Below, piece by piece: positions 40,805-47,874 of a DNA stretch of 57,067 bases (the stretch's first letter is position 1; each line of letters opens with the position of its first letter). The translations under genes were made by a program, and so were the position numbers. Source of the stretch: a virus. A model generated the notes under the pieces. That model was not told where the DNA came from. It was given only the letters and a program-made list of their open reading frames with translations, and ran no database searches. The stretch lies in the IMG/VR virus record IMGVR_UViG_3300025909_000008, positions 1 through 57,067 of that record. The stretch is one strand, 5' to 3'.

Positions 40805-40833
40805 ACTCTATATGACTGGAGTACTCTAGTCAA
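40805..40833 (-). promoter_or_regulatory. Promoter for the 40760 leftward operon
   Basis: Leftward TTGACT (40833-40828), 17-base spacer, TAGAGT (40810-40805). The leader box ACCGAGGGG (40776-40768) follows. It should express the five coupled genes down to 39529. Confidence 0.8.
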
Positions 40834-40878
40834 GGCATCCCGCCAAGGGGGCCGAACAAAGTTGTACCGGCGAGTAAC

Positions 40879-41055
40879 TTACGAGAAGATGACCCGCCCA
40901 AGAAGGATCACGGCTGACACGAAGATGAACATCAGCGCGGCGAGCACGACCACAGTGGCCGAGTACGCCAGTACCTCGATGAACCGCGAGGGCTTCGGGT
41001 CTCCACACACCGGGCAAGTTCGGGGGTCGAGCTGCTCCTCAGTGGGGTCGGTCAT
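40879..41055 (-). CDS. Small membrane protein with N-terminal CxxC
   Basis: A 58-residue protein: CPVCGDPKPSRF followed by one long span (VLAYSATVVVLAALMFIFVS, AVILLG). Start 41055 overlaps the upstream gene. The combination of a cytoplasmic Cys pair and a C-terminal anchor is unusual. The function is unknown. Confidence 0.66.
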   Translation of the reverse strand: MTDPTEEQLDPRTCPVCGDPKPSRFIEVLAYSATVVVLAALMFIFVSAVILLGRVIFS

Positions 41056-41249
41056 GTCTTCTCCCCCTTCTTGTGCCGGCGCTCCAGCTCGCGTCGGGCG
41101 CCTGGGTCGCCCTCTGCGGCCATCTTGACGATGAGCTCCTGTTGGCGCTTCGCCGCCAGGGCCCGCTTCTTCCCCTGCACGATGGGATCGACAGCGCGGC
41201 GTTCCCGTCGGTGCGCCTTGGCCTCCTCCCATTTGCTACTGCCCATCAT
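41052..41249 (-). CDS. Small basic unknown protein
   Basis: A 65-residue, highly charged helical protein (KWEEAKAHRRERRAVDPIVQ; KKRALAAKRQQELIVKMAAE). Two adjacent ATG codons (41249, 41246) could start it. It overlaps both neighbours by a few bases. A role in binding nucleic acid is possible. Confidence 0.6.
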   Translation of the reverse strand: MMGSSKWEEAKAHRRERRAVDPIVQGKKRALAAKRQQELIVKMAAEGDPGARRELERRHKKGEKT

Positions 41250-41448
41250 CACTCCCTGGGCACTGGGTGCCGAACGCCTCGCTGAGCGGTGCGGAGCAGG
41301 CCATGCAGCCATACACCGCGCCCTCCTCGGCGGCTGCTCTCTTGTCGGGGTCGACTACGACGACTGGTTCGCCCTCGAGCCCCGGTAGAACTTCGACCGG
41401 CGTGAGTACGTGCATAATCCATTGGTGCTGCCGGACGGCAGTCTTCAT
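41236..41448 (-). CDS. Small unknown protein
   Basis: A 70-residue protein (WIMHVLTPVEVLPGLEGEPV; VVVDPDKRAAAEEGAVYGCM) with CMAC and a later Cys that might bind metal. Start 41448 is set by an ATGA overlap. No family is recognised. Confidence 0.62.
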   Translation of the reverse strand: MKTAVRQHQWIMHVLTPVEVLPGLEGEPVVVVDPDKRAAAEEGAVYGCMACSAPLSEAFGTQCPGSDDGQ

Positions 41449-41984
41449 CGGTGGGCTCCGTTCCGAGCTAGGTCCTCGCTGCATCCACATACGGTGCAGC
41501 GCGGTCGGGTGGGGTCTTGCGGTACGGGCGCGTTCTTGAACGCATGGTGCCTAGGGAAGTACCGGAACTCAGTCGGTCGTCGGCAGTATGGGCACCAGCG
41601 GTGTGGGCGGTCACCTCCCTCCATGTCGAGCAACTTGCCCCAGCTCCACTCGACGATCCGCGTCTCCTGCTGCGGACCGCTGGGCGTCTGGACCATCTTG
41701 GGCTTGCCGTTCTTCGTCACCTTCACCGTGCGTGTCGGTGGACCGAAGGCGACGCGGCGGGACACGATGACCACATCGTGCACCCCGGGCAGATACTGCT
41801 TGAGCACCGCATAGGCGTCACGGTAATTCGCCGCACTGGTTCTCGCCCATCTACCATGCGGCTCGCGCTGCACGTACACATAGAAGGGATCGCCCAGCGC
41901 TCGGGCTGCGGGCGGAAGCTTGGGCGCCTTGAGAAAGTACGCCTTGTAGATGGGGTCACTGAGCAGCCGGCGGATGTCGATCAT
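41445..41984 (-). CDS. Unknown early protein with two zinc CxxC pairs
   Basis: A 179-residue protein. The N-terminal part (YKAYFLKAPKLPPAARALGD; FYVYVQREPHGRWARTSAAN) may form an alpha-beta domain. The C-terminal part has CPYCRRPTEFRYFPRHHAF and CTVCGCSEDLARNG, a zinc ribbon also seen in other actinophage proteins. It is coupled to its neighbours by overlaps. The function is unknown. Confidence 0.7.
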   Translation of the reverse strand: MIDIRRLLSDPIYKAYFLKAPKLPPAARALGDPFYVYVQREPHGRWARTSAANYRDAYAVLKQYLPGVHDVVIVSRRVAFGPPTRTVKVTKNGKPKMVQTPSGPQQETRIVEWSWGKLLDMEGGDRPHRWCPYCRRPTEFRYFPRHHAFKNAPVPQDPTRPRCTVCGCSEDLARNGAHR

Positions 41985-42142
41985 ACCTCGACCGCCCTCT
42001 CCATGATGACCTGGTAGGACTTGGTGCCCACCTTGACGATGGGCTGCGCGAGTCGATAGCCCTGGGCGCCTGCGCGGTCGAGTAGCTTCTGGAGCTGCCC
42101 CCAGTGATCCACTCGCTCGACGATGTAGTCGTACTTCGTCAC
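41981..42142 (-). CDS. 53-residue unknown protein
   Basis: It starts at GTG 42142 in a GTGA overlap. The sequence (TKYDYIVERVDHWGQLQKLL, DRAGAQGYRLAQPIVKVGTK) reads as strand-helix-strand, with a small-protein pattern seen in many phages ('ydY.v.......le.lLn..g.~GW.lv'). The function is unknown. Confidence 0.68.
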   Translation of the reverse strand: MTKYDYIVERVDHWGQLQKLLDRAGAQGYRLAQPIVKVGTKSYQVIMERAVEV

Positions 42143-42318
42143 TCCGTCTCCCCCAGCGCGCGTACGATAGCATCGCCGAGCTCCACGACCTCGTTGCGGT
42201 TGAACGCCGCGATGAGCCGCAAGCTCGGGCCCTCGGTGTGGGTGGGCCGCGCCGGTGTACTGCGCACCAGCAGGAACGGTTTCTCCCCGTTCTCCGGGCA
42301 GTGAATCAGGTGTAGCAT
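42139..42318 (-). CDS. 59-residue unknown protein, first of a leftward operon
   Basis: It starts at 42318, four bases after the leader box ACCGAGGGGA (42332-42323). The product (MLHLIHCPENGEKPFLLVRS; SLRLIAAFNRNEVVELGDAI) reads as strands then a helix. It ends in a GTGA overlap with the next gene. The function is unknown. Confidence 0.68.
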   Translation of the reverse strand: MLHLIHCPENGEKPFLLVRSTPARPTHTEGPSLRLIAAFNRNEVVELGDAIVRALGETE

Positions 42319-42353
42319 GATGTCCCCTCGGTTGGTGGAAGTATCGCCCCATC

Positions 42354-42382
42354 ATCATCGCGCACCCCAAATAACCTGTCAA
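42354..42382 (-). promoter_or_regulatory. Promoter for the 42318 leftward operon
   Basis: Leftward TTGACA (42382-42377), 17-base spacer, GATGAT (42359-42354). Its -35 forms an inverted repeat with the -35 of the divergent promoter at 42410 (GTCAATT ... AATTGAC), so one protein could control both. Confidence 0.65.
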
Positions 42383-42409
42383 TTACCCCAATCTCTGAGA
42401 TCAATCCAA

Positions 42410-42439
42410 TTGACCCGATAATCACCCGCATGATAGAGT
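42410..42439 (+). promoter_or_regulatory. Promoter for the primase-helicase gene
   Basis: TTGACC (42410-42415), 18-base spacer, TAGAGT (42434-42439). The ATG at 42430 overlaps this -10 region, so translation must start further on; the leader box ACCGAGGGAG (42464-42473) points to TTG 42481. Confidence 0.75.
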
Positions 42440-42480
42440 CACTTCTACTTCACTTCACGACTTACCGAGGGAGCACCGCG

Positions 42481-44571
42481 TTGGCGATTCACTTGGGTCA
42501 GTCTCGACAAGACTTCGAGCGACGACTTGACCTCATCTCCAAGGCTTGGGGACCGAATCGGGGGTACGTCTTTCTAGCGTGGATCGACCGGGAGGAACAG
42601 GCCCAGTCCGGCACCCGCAAGGCGGGCTTTTACGAACACGCCTACCGCTGGCCGCAAGACCGCGAGAAGATCATCGTCGGCATGGAGGAGCACTGGATTC
42701 ACGACGCCTACTGGTGCCCCTCAGTCTTCGAGTTCGACCAGCGCAAGACCGAGTACGCCATGGAGGAGTACGCCCTCTGGGCTGACCTCGACGAGGTCGA
42801 CCCCGCGGGCATCGACGACTACCCGCCCACCATCGCCTGGGAGACATCCCCGGGCCGTTACCAGGCGCTCTGGATCGTACGCAACGGGGACATGCTGGGC
42901 GCGTCCTGGCCCGGCGGCGAGAACCAGCGCCTCACCTACCACATCGAGGCCGACAAGGGCGGGTGGGATACCACACAGCTTCTCCGTCTACCGGCATGGC
43001 CTAACCACAAACTGCACTACGTCAAGGACAACGGCGGTAACCCGCCGATGGGCCAACTCCTCTGGAAGGGAGGCCGCTGGTACCTGCCCGACGACTTCGA
43101 GGATCTCCCCGATGTCGGCGGCGCCGGCAACGTAGCTGAGGACATCGTCGAGGCCGAGATCGACAAAGTCGACCGCGACACCGTCCTGGGTCGGATCAAG
43201 CTCAAGCTACCCAAACACATCAGGGAGTACATCTATGCGCGTTCCACCGATGGGCAGGATAGAAGTTCGGTACTATGGCAGATTGAGAGATCTCTCGCTG
43301 ACGTTGGTTGCAGTGCAATCGAGATTGTCGCCGTCATCCGCGAGCTCGTCTGGAACAAGTACTCTGGCCGTCACGACGAAATCCGCCGGCTTATCCTTGA
43401 AGCCAACAAGGCTGTTGATCAACGGCCAGATACTGACGCCGAGGACGATCGTGACATCGTCGCTGAGGCCGCTGAGAAGCCTGCACTCCAGAATCTCTTC
43501 ACTATCGTCAGCACGGTCAAGCGCCCAGAATGGCTCGTCCAGAACATCTGGGCCCAAGGATCCTGCGGATTCATCGCCGGACAGCCCAAGTCCTGGAAGT
43601 CCTGGGTCGCCCTCGACTTCTGCCTCTCAGTGGCATCTGGCCGCCCTTTCCTCGATACCTTCACTGTCCTTCGACCGCGACCCGTGATCTACCTCCAGGA
43701 GGAAGATAGCGCAGCGCTGCTCAAGGACCGGGTCGAGAAGATGTGGCCCGCGAAGAATCAGGCCCGGTACGGTCTCGAGGGCGATGAGGTGTGGGTCGAG
43801 CCCCCGCCCGACACCATCCGCGCAGGCGAGGACCTGCCCATCCAGAGTCTAGTGAGGGCCGGATTCACCATCTCCGACGAGGGCTGGATGCACTGGCTCG
43901 CCGGGGTGCTCGAGGAGGGCTGCGACACCTGGGACGGTGGCTACGGCCTACTCTGCATCGACCCGCTGATGATGGCCGCCGGCGATGTGGAGGAGAATAG
44001 GGCTCAGGAGATGACCTCCAAGGTCTTTCGCCCGCTGAAACAACTCGCCGAAGAGTACAAGGTCGCTATCTGCGTCGTACACCACATGAGGAAGCAGGGT
44101 CAGGGGCAGGACGGGATCCGAGGGGGTCAGCTCATGCTCGGGTCCATGGCGAACCATGCATGGGCCGAGGACAGTCTATACATCACGCACCGCCGCGGGA
44201 AGCTACAGGTAGAGCACGAGAGCAAGCACGCCGAGGGTGGGAAGTACATGCTCAACGGCCTACGTAAGGCTGGGTGGCAGCCATCGGTAAGTCATAACGT
44301 GGAAACTTCAGGTGAGACTATGGGTGCGCCTGGAGCATCATCTGACGGGTCAGCCACTCGCGCGCGTGCCCGGAGGAATAAACCTCCGGCACTGACGGCG
44401 CTCGAGCAACTGGGCCGCGGATCACACACGACCCGCCGCGTAGCGCAGATGATGGGCGAAGACGCCACAAACGCACGAGCTCTCGCCCAACTGAAGCGGC
44501 TCGCTAGTCAGGGAATAGTACGTAGTCACAATAATCGGGAATGGTCACTGACTGGACGTGGGCCAGCGTAA
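42481..44571 (+). CDS. Primase-polymerase/RepA-like helicase replication protein
   Basis: A 696-residue protein from TTG 42481. Residues about 1-220 form an archaeo-eukaryotic-type primase region: EYALWADLDEVDPAG carries the acidic pair, and YHIEADKGGWDTTQLLRLPA holds the 'h...D...lLR.PG' pattern. About 365-600 is a RecA-fold RepA/AAA25 helicase: IAGQPKSWKSWVALD (Walker A), PVIYLQEEDSA, GLLCIDPLMMAAGDVE (Walker B) and VHHMRKQ. The last 60 residues are a winged helix (ALEQLGRGSHTTRRVAQMMG). It probably primes and unwinds at the origin. I placed the start by promoter and leader box. Confidence 0.85.
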   Translation: MAIHLGQSRQDFERRLDLISKAWGPNRGYVFLAWIDREEQAQSGTRKAGFYEHAYRWPQDREKIIVGMEEHWIHDAYWCPSVFEFDQRKTEYAMEEYALWADLDEVDPAGIDDYPPTIAWETSPGRYQALWIVRNGDMLGASWPGGENQRLTYHIEADKGGWDTTQLLRLPAWPNHKLHYVKDNGGNPPMGQLLWKGGRWYLPDDFEDLPDVGGAGNVAEDIVEAEIDKVDRDTVLGRIKLKLPKHIREYIYARSTDGQDRSSVLWQIERSLADVGCSAIEIVAVIRELVWNKYSGRHDEIRRLILEANKAVDQRPDTDAEDDRDIVAEAAEKPALQNLFTIVSTVKRPEWLVQNIWAQGSCGFIAGQPKSWKSWVALDFCLSVASGRPFLDTFTVLRPRPVIYLQEEDSAALLKDRVEKMWPAKNQARYGLEGDEVWVEPPPDTIRAGEDLPIQSLVRAGFTISDEGWMHWLAGVLEEGCDTWDGGYGLLCIDPLMMAAGDVEENRAQEMTSKVFRPLKQLAEEYKVAICVVHHMRKQGQGQDGIRGGQLMLGSMANHAWAEDSLYITHRRGKLQVEHESKHAEGGKYMLNGLRKAGWQPSVSHNVETSGETMGAPGASSDGSATRARARRNKPPALTALEQLGRGSHTTRRVAQMMGEDATNARALAQLKRLASQGIVRSHNNREWSLTGRGPA

Positions 44572-44596
44572 TCGGTCATCCAGTCATGCACTCATC

Positions 44597-44647
44597 GGTT
44601 AGTCTGCATTCATTCACCCCTAAAGGGTGATGATGCGAAGACTGACT
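44597..44647 (+). promoter_or_regulatory. Structured RNA element B after the primase-helicase gene
   Basis: GGTTAGTCT (44597-44605) pairs with AGACTGACT (44639-44647) with two wobbles. Inside, GCAT/ATGC and TCAttCACCC/GGGTGaTGA form the inner stems. The order GTTAGTCT, GCAT, CACCCC loop matches element A at 22091-22148. The sequence TGATGATGCGA is repeated just after it. Confidence 0.6.
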
Positions 44648-44730
44648 GATGATGCGAGGATGACGACGAGACTTCACTTCGAGAGAAGGGTACGGGGGTA
44701 ATGACGCAAAGAATACCTAGGGAGGTAAAG

Positions 44731-44934
44731 ATGGCTGGAAAGCGACCAAGTCTGGGTCGGGCAGGGAACTTCGAGAAGCATGCGGATGCTGCAGGGCTCG
44801 TCGAGAAGGGTCGACGGTTCATCTGCTTGAGCTGCGTGCCGACTAAGAATCTGACGGCTGATGAGGTTCTGGGCAACGCGATCTCTGGCTGGTGGCACAA
44901 GGGTCATATCGGACACAAAGTCGAGGCGGTGTAA
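44731..44934 (+). CDS. Small unknown protein
   Basis: A 67-residue protein. ATG 44731 has a strong GGGAGGT site (44720-44726); the ATG at 44701 does not. FICLSCVPTKNLTADEVLGN could hold a metal site with the later His residues (GWWHKGHIGHK). Unknown function. Confidence 0.6.
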   Translation: MAGKRPSLGRAGNFEKHADAAGLVEKGRRFICLSCVPTKNLTADEVLGNAISGWWHKGHIGHKVEAV

Positions 44935-44935
44935 G

Positions 44936-45478
44936 GTGCCCAGTGACGAGGAGATTAGGTCGGTACTCAAGGAGATGAAGAGCGCGGCTGGGGTGGGGCA
45001 CTCGGTCGAGAGCCTGGAGGTCTTCCTGCTCTTTCCCGACGAGTTCAGGAGGAACTATGCTGAGCTAGTGGCTAGGGCTCTCAAGGGGGCTGTTGAGGAT
45101 CAGGCTGGGAGGACACTGGAGCGAGAGAGTGGGGTCGGGCGAGCGCAGGTGAGCTCTAAGTACAAGGGGAAGCGGGTTGGCGCTGGGGCTGGAGGGGCGG
45201 GGAAAAGGTACAAGAAGTTCTGGACGGTGAGGGATGAGAATGCGCTAGAGGTCAAGGCGAAGATTGATCGACGCTTGAGGGCGCTATCGAGAGACATCGT
45301 AAGGATGCTTGAGGTTCGTGAGGGGCTGGCGGTTGACGCTGCGAAGGTGACGACCTCGATGAAGTGTGCCGATTGTGGGCGGTTCTGTGAGGTCGGGTGG
45401 AAGTATTGTCCCGGATGCGGGGAACAAGTTCGCCTGGATGTGAGATCGAGGGCGCGCCGCTCGGGTGTGGAAGAGTGA
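44936..45478 (+). CDS. Unknown protein with C-terminal zinc ribbon
   Basis: A 180-residue protein from GTG 44936. The N-terminal helices (DEEIRSVLKEMKSAAGVGHS; DEFRRNYAELVARALKGAVE) and a basic Gly-rich middle are followed by CADCGRFCEVGWKYCPGCGE, a clear zinc ribbon. The gene uses GGG and AGG codons more than its neighbours, which hints at different ancestry. Unknown function. Confidence 0.65.
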   Translation: MPSDEEIRSVLKEMKSAAGVGHSVESLEVFLLFPDEFRRNYAELVARALKGAVEDQAGRTLERESGVGRAQVSSKYKGKRVGAGAGGAGKRYKKFWTVRDENALEVKAKIDRRLRALSRDIVRMLEVREGLAVDAAKVTTSMKCADCGRFCEVGWKYCPGCGEQVRLDVRSRARRSGVEE

Positions 45479-45896
45479 CTCGGACATTTCTTCCTGATGG
45501 AGCTTGAGATATACGGTGGTTTTCTTCAGGGTTTGAGATGAAGAGCGCTCTCCCACGGGTGAGGAGAAAACTCTTCCTGAGTATCCCACCTTCCTAGGGA
45601 CGTAGACGCGTCGGAGTCTGGTCACGGAAAAGTATCGACGTCTAGGGCGGGAGGGTCCCAAAACCGATGTTATTACCAAACCGGACACAGCGGACATGAC
45701 CTTCCAACGCACGCGTCGGACTGGGGTTCCGTCCGGGGCTCCGTGGGGGGCTCCAGGATCGAACGTGGAGGACCGGCAGGGATGCCCTGTATGCCAGCAT
45801 TCCGCCTCGGCACGTCTCGACGCACGTCGCATCCTAGAGCCGCCCTAGTCAGGAATGACTAGGCTCAAGATAGTCAGCCGCGTTTGAACAAAAGCC
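45479..45896 (+). other. Intergenic region with dispersed boxes, no gene seen
   Basis: About 420 bases without a convincing gene. It holds CTCGGACATTTC at the left end, a copy of the repeat shared with 34462-34496, one copy of the TATGCCAGCATT palindrome (45790-45801) and the perfect palindrome CCTAGTCA-GGAA-TGACTAGG (45844-45863). Confidence 0.6.
45844..45863. promoter_or_regulatory. Perfect inverted repeat upstream of the 45977 gene
   Basis: CCTAGTCA (45844-45851) and TGACTAGG (45856-45863) are perfect inverted copies around GGAA. They end 34 bases before the -35 box at 45897. Either an operator or a terminator for the upstream transcript. Confidence 0.55.
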
Positions 45897-45925
45897 TTGA
45901 CGGGGGCGATGGGGAGGGATAGATT
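45897..45925 (+). promoter_or_regulatory. Promoter for the 45977 gene
   Basis: TTGACG (45897-45902), 17-base spacer, TAGATT (45920-45925). The leader carries TCGAGGGGAG, a variant of the ACCGAGGGGA box, shortly before ATG 45977. Confidence 0.75.
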
Positions 45926-45976
45926 GATGGCATCAACGAATCGCACAGGGCGATTCAAGATCGAGGGGAGCCAGCA

Positions 45977-46237
45977 ATGGCCGCAACAACGCTCACGACG
46001 ACGGAACTCGCCGAGGAGATCGGGACGGACACCCGTACCCTGCGGAAGTTCCTGCGCGACTCGCGCGGCGAGGGGAAGGCAGTGGTCGGGAAGGGCGCCC
46101 GGTACTCGTTCGAGAAGCGCGAGATCCGGTCCCTGAAGTCGCAGTTCTCCAAGTGGCTCGCCGCACGGGAGGCCGACAAGGCGGACAAGACGCCCGCCGC
46201 GGACACGACGCCCGAAGAGGTCACCGAGGCCGAGTAG
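45977..46237 (+). CDS. Winged-helix-like protein with acidic tail
   Basis: An 86-residue protein. TTTELAEEIGTDTRTLRKFL, RDSRGEGKAVVGKGARYSFE and SLKSQFSKW form the DNA-binding module shared with the genes at 46763, 36008 and 36617; the tail is Lys/Ala/Glu-rich. It is closest to the 46763 product (both have RTLRKFLRD and GKAVVGKGARY). The gene sits in the box-rich array, so it may bind one of the boxes. Confidence 0.78.
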   Translation: MAATTLTTTELAEEIGTDTRTLRKFLRDSRGEGKAVVGKGARYSFEKREIRSLKSQFSKWLAAREADKADKTPAADTTPEEVTEAE

Positions 46238-46249
46238 GGACGCAGCGCC

Positions 46250-46276
46250 CGAGGCCCCAGGAAACTGGGGTTCTCG
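46250..46276 (+). terminator. Terminator after the 45977 gene
   Basis: CCCCAG-GAAA-CTGGGG (46255-46270) with outer CGAG/CTCG. It lies 13 bases past the stop. The GAAA tetraloop makes it stable; two T's follow. Confidence 0.65.
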
Positions 46277-46685
46277 GGACGTGTGTGTACAGGTTTAGAC
46301 GTCCCGTGCGGAACTATCTCAAATCCTTCCGTGGGGGACAAAACGGACAGAGGACACATCGGACAAAATCGGACATTTTACCGACGCGCCGCCGGTGGAT
46401 GCCGCGTGCGTGGCGCTCAGATCGATCCTGAGGCATGATCATCGGGACCGGGATAGTAGTACTATCCAACCCATGATCAACTCGCGCAGGACGCTTCTCA
46501 GGGCCGCGCAGGGGGAGAGGCGCTCAGAGCGATCCTAAGGAGATCAACATCTCGCCCCGTATGCCAGCATTCCGGGTCGGAACATCTTGCTCCTACGGCG
46601 ATCTCAGCGTCGCGACGCCACGATGTCCGATTTGTCCCGGTATCCCTAGTCCTCGGTTGGTCCTTTTTGCCTATGCGGTACTACC
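46277..46685 (+). other. Intergenic region with repeats and boxes, no gene seen
   Basis: About 410 bases holding two ATCGGACA boxes in the reverse orientation (46351-46376), the odd palindrome GGATAGTA-G-TACTATCC (46451-46467), a palindrome box (46560), a forward ATGTCCGATTTGT (46623) and two copies of GCGCTCAGA.CGATCCT.AGG (near 46407 and 46523). I see no credible coding frame. Confidence 0.6.
46451..46467. promoter_or_regulatory. Perfect 8+1+8 palindrome
   Basis: GGATAGTA and TACTATCC flank a single G. ATGATCA occurs on both sides (46435 and 46473 areas). It has the form of a dimeric repressor operator, but no promoter is obvious beside it. Confidence 0.5.
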
Positions 46686-46714
46686 TTGACGCGCCCCAGG
46701 GGCGATGGTAAGTT
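46686..46714 (+). promoter_or_regulatory. Promoter for the 46763 gene
   Basis: TTGACG (46686-46691), 17-base spacer, TAAGTT (46709-46714). The leader contains ACCGAGGGGA (46744-46753) ten bases before ATG 46763. Confidence 0.72.
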
Positions 46715-46762
46715 TATGGCATCGCACCAAGGGGGTGCGAATGACCGAGGGGAATGATCATC

Positions 46763-47032
46763 ATGGCCGCTGCATCAATGACCACCGCGCAGGTCGCCGA
46801 GGCGCTCGACACCGACCCGCGCACGCTGCGCAAGTTCCTCCGCGACGACATGGGGGGCGGCAAGGCGGTAGTCGGCAAGGGGGCGCGCTACGAACTGCCC
46901 GGCGACAAGCGCTCGCTCAACGCGCTCGCCAAGCGCTTCACGAAGTGGGACGAGGCGCGCAAGGCGGACAAGGCGCCCGAGGCGCCCGCAACCGCCGAGA
47001 CCGAGACAAACGAGGAGGAATCCGCGGAATAG
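46763..47032 (+). CDS. Winged-helix-like protein with acidic tail (paralogue)
   Basis: An 89-residue protein. TTAQVAEALDTDPRTLRKFL, GGGKAVVGKGARYELPGDKR and ALAKRFTKWDEARK are nearly the same module as in the 45977 product; the tail is Ala/Pro/Glu-rich. ATG 46763 is preferred over ATG 46754 because the latter touches the ribosome-binding box. The pair with the 45977 gene looks like a recent duplication. Confidence 0.78.
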   Translation: MAAASMTTAQVAEALDTDPRTLRKFLRDDMGGGKAVVGKGARYELPGDKRSLNALAKRFTKWDEARKADKAPEAPATAETETNEEESAE

Positions 47033-47040
47033 GCGCCGCG

Positions 47041-47069
47041 CCTCACGCCCCCCACGGGGGGCGCTGAGG
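47041..47069 (+). terminator. Terminator after the 46763 gene
   Basis: CCTCA (47041-47045) pairs with TGAGG (47065-47069) and GCCCCCC (47047-47053) with GGGGGGC (47056-47062). The same CCTCA...TGAGG outer pair is seen at 48466-48499. Confidence 0.7.
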
Positions 47070-47196
47070 TGTGTTCTAAGGCGGCAACGCCGTCGCCCCG
47101 TATGCTAGCATTCCGGGAGGGGGTAACCCGCGCCTACGGCGCCGTGAGGGGGCAAGGATTCGAGGCAAGATCTTTTGACAATGTCCGATTTGTACC

Positions 47197-47225
47197 TTGA
47201 CCCGCCTGCGCCGCGTTGGTAGGAT
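47197..47225 (+). promoter_or_regulatory. Promoter of a leaderless transcript (47232 gene)
   Basis: TTGACC (47197-47202), 17-base spacer, TAGGAT (47220-47225). ATG 47232 follows after exactly six bases, so the transcript should start at or beside the A of the ATG. An ATGTCCGATTTGT box ends four bases before the -35. Confidence 0.82.
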
Positions 47226-47231
47226 CATCGC

Positions 47232-47399
47232 ATGACGATGACCGAATCACCCGCCACCACCGCCACCGCCGACGCCATGCGCGCCGCATCCGCTCGCCGC
47301 CTCGCCGCTCGCGCCGAGTTCGTGATGAACGATCGCCCCGCTCGCCGACTGCCCCCGAAGTCGCGCCGCCACTCCGTCAAGCACCGCGCCATCCGATAA
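47232..47399 (+). CDS. 55-residue basic protein from a leaderless mRNA
   Basis: ATG 47232 lies six bases past the -10 box and has no ribosome-binding site. The product is Ala/Thr-rich at first (ATTATADAMRAASARRLAAR), then very basic (RPARRLPPKSRRHSVKHRAI). It could bind nucleic acid. No family is recognised. Confidence 0.65.
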   Translation: MTMTESPATTATADAMRAASARRLAARAEFVMNDRPARRLPPKSRRHSVKHRAIR

Positions 47400-47408
47400 C
47401 GAGAGGAA

Positions 47409-47708
47409 ATGGACATCATGCCCACACGCGAGGAACTCGAGACAAAGCAGGCGGAGATCGCCGATCGCGGGAAGATCGACCCATGCGACACGATCGGGGC
47501 GATCTCGGTCATCGCGGACGCCTTCGACATTGACCCCTTGCAGGTCATCCGCGACATCAAGGGCGGTGCCCGCCGATTCGGGGAGGGATCGGTCGAACAG
47601 GTCATCCTCGACATCATCGAGATCTCTCAGTCCAATTTCGACATGGCGGTCAATGATCTCGAAGAGTTCTTTTCTCTCGAATCGGACATCGCCGCGCTCG
47701 ACGACTGA
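47409..47708 (+). CDS. Small acidic unknown protein
   Basis: A 99-residue helical acidic protein (TREELETKQAEIADRGKIDP; VEQVILDIIEISQSNFDMAV). GAGAGGA lies before ATG 47409. It is co-transcribed with the basic protein just upstream; the pair of one basic and one acidic small protein is noteworthy. The function is unknown. Confidence 0.65.
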   Translation: MDIMPTREELETKQAEIADRGKIDPCDTIGAISVIADAFDIDPLQVIRDIKGGARRFGEGSVEQVILDIIEISQSNFDMAVNDLEEFFSLESDIAALDD

Positions 47709-47720
47709 CCGCCCGCGACG

Positions 47721-47736
47721 GCGCCCTACGGGGCGC
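47721..47736 (+). terminator. Terminator after the 47409 gene
   Basis: GCGCCC-TACG-GGGCGC hairpin 12 bases past the stop. The next cassette starts after it with a palindrome box at 47761. Confidence 0.6.
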
Positions 47737-47846
47737 TGATCGCGCGTCAGGTAGGTGTGGAATGCTAGCATCGCGGCAGGGGGTAAGGTGCCTTAGGATC
47801 GATCCTAGGGGTCGTAAATTGCCTCGGCGAATGTCCGATTCGTGCC

Positions 47847-47874
47847 TTGACAATGCCGCAGGATCGGATAGGAT
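47847..47874 (+). promoter_or_regulatory. Promoter of a leaderless transcript (47881 gene)
   Basis: TTGACA (47847-47852), 16-base spacer, TAGGAT (47869-47874), then six bases to ATG 47881. An ATGTCCGATTCGT box ends three bases before the CTTGACA. Confidence 0.82.

Noticed and set aside
42430-42480. ATG at 42430 as start of the primase-helicase
   Set aside because: This ATG overlaps the -10 box of the gene's promoter, so it would not be in the mRNA. The leader box before TTG 42481 gives a better start.
46705-47067. Rightward 120-codon frame overlapping the 46763 gene
   Set aside because: It is a shadow of the winged-helix-like gene in another frame, with an Arg/Gly/Ala composition and no family pattern.
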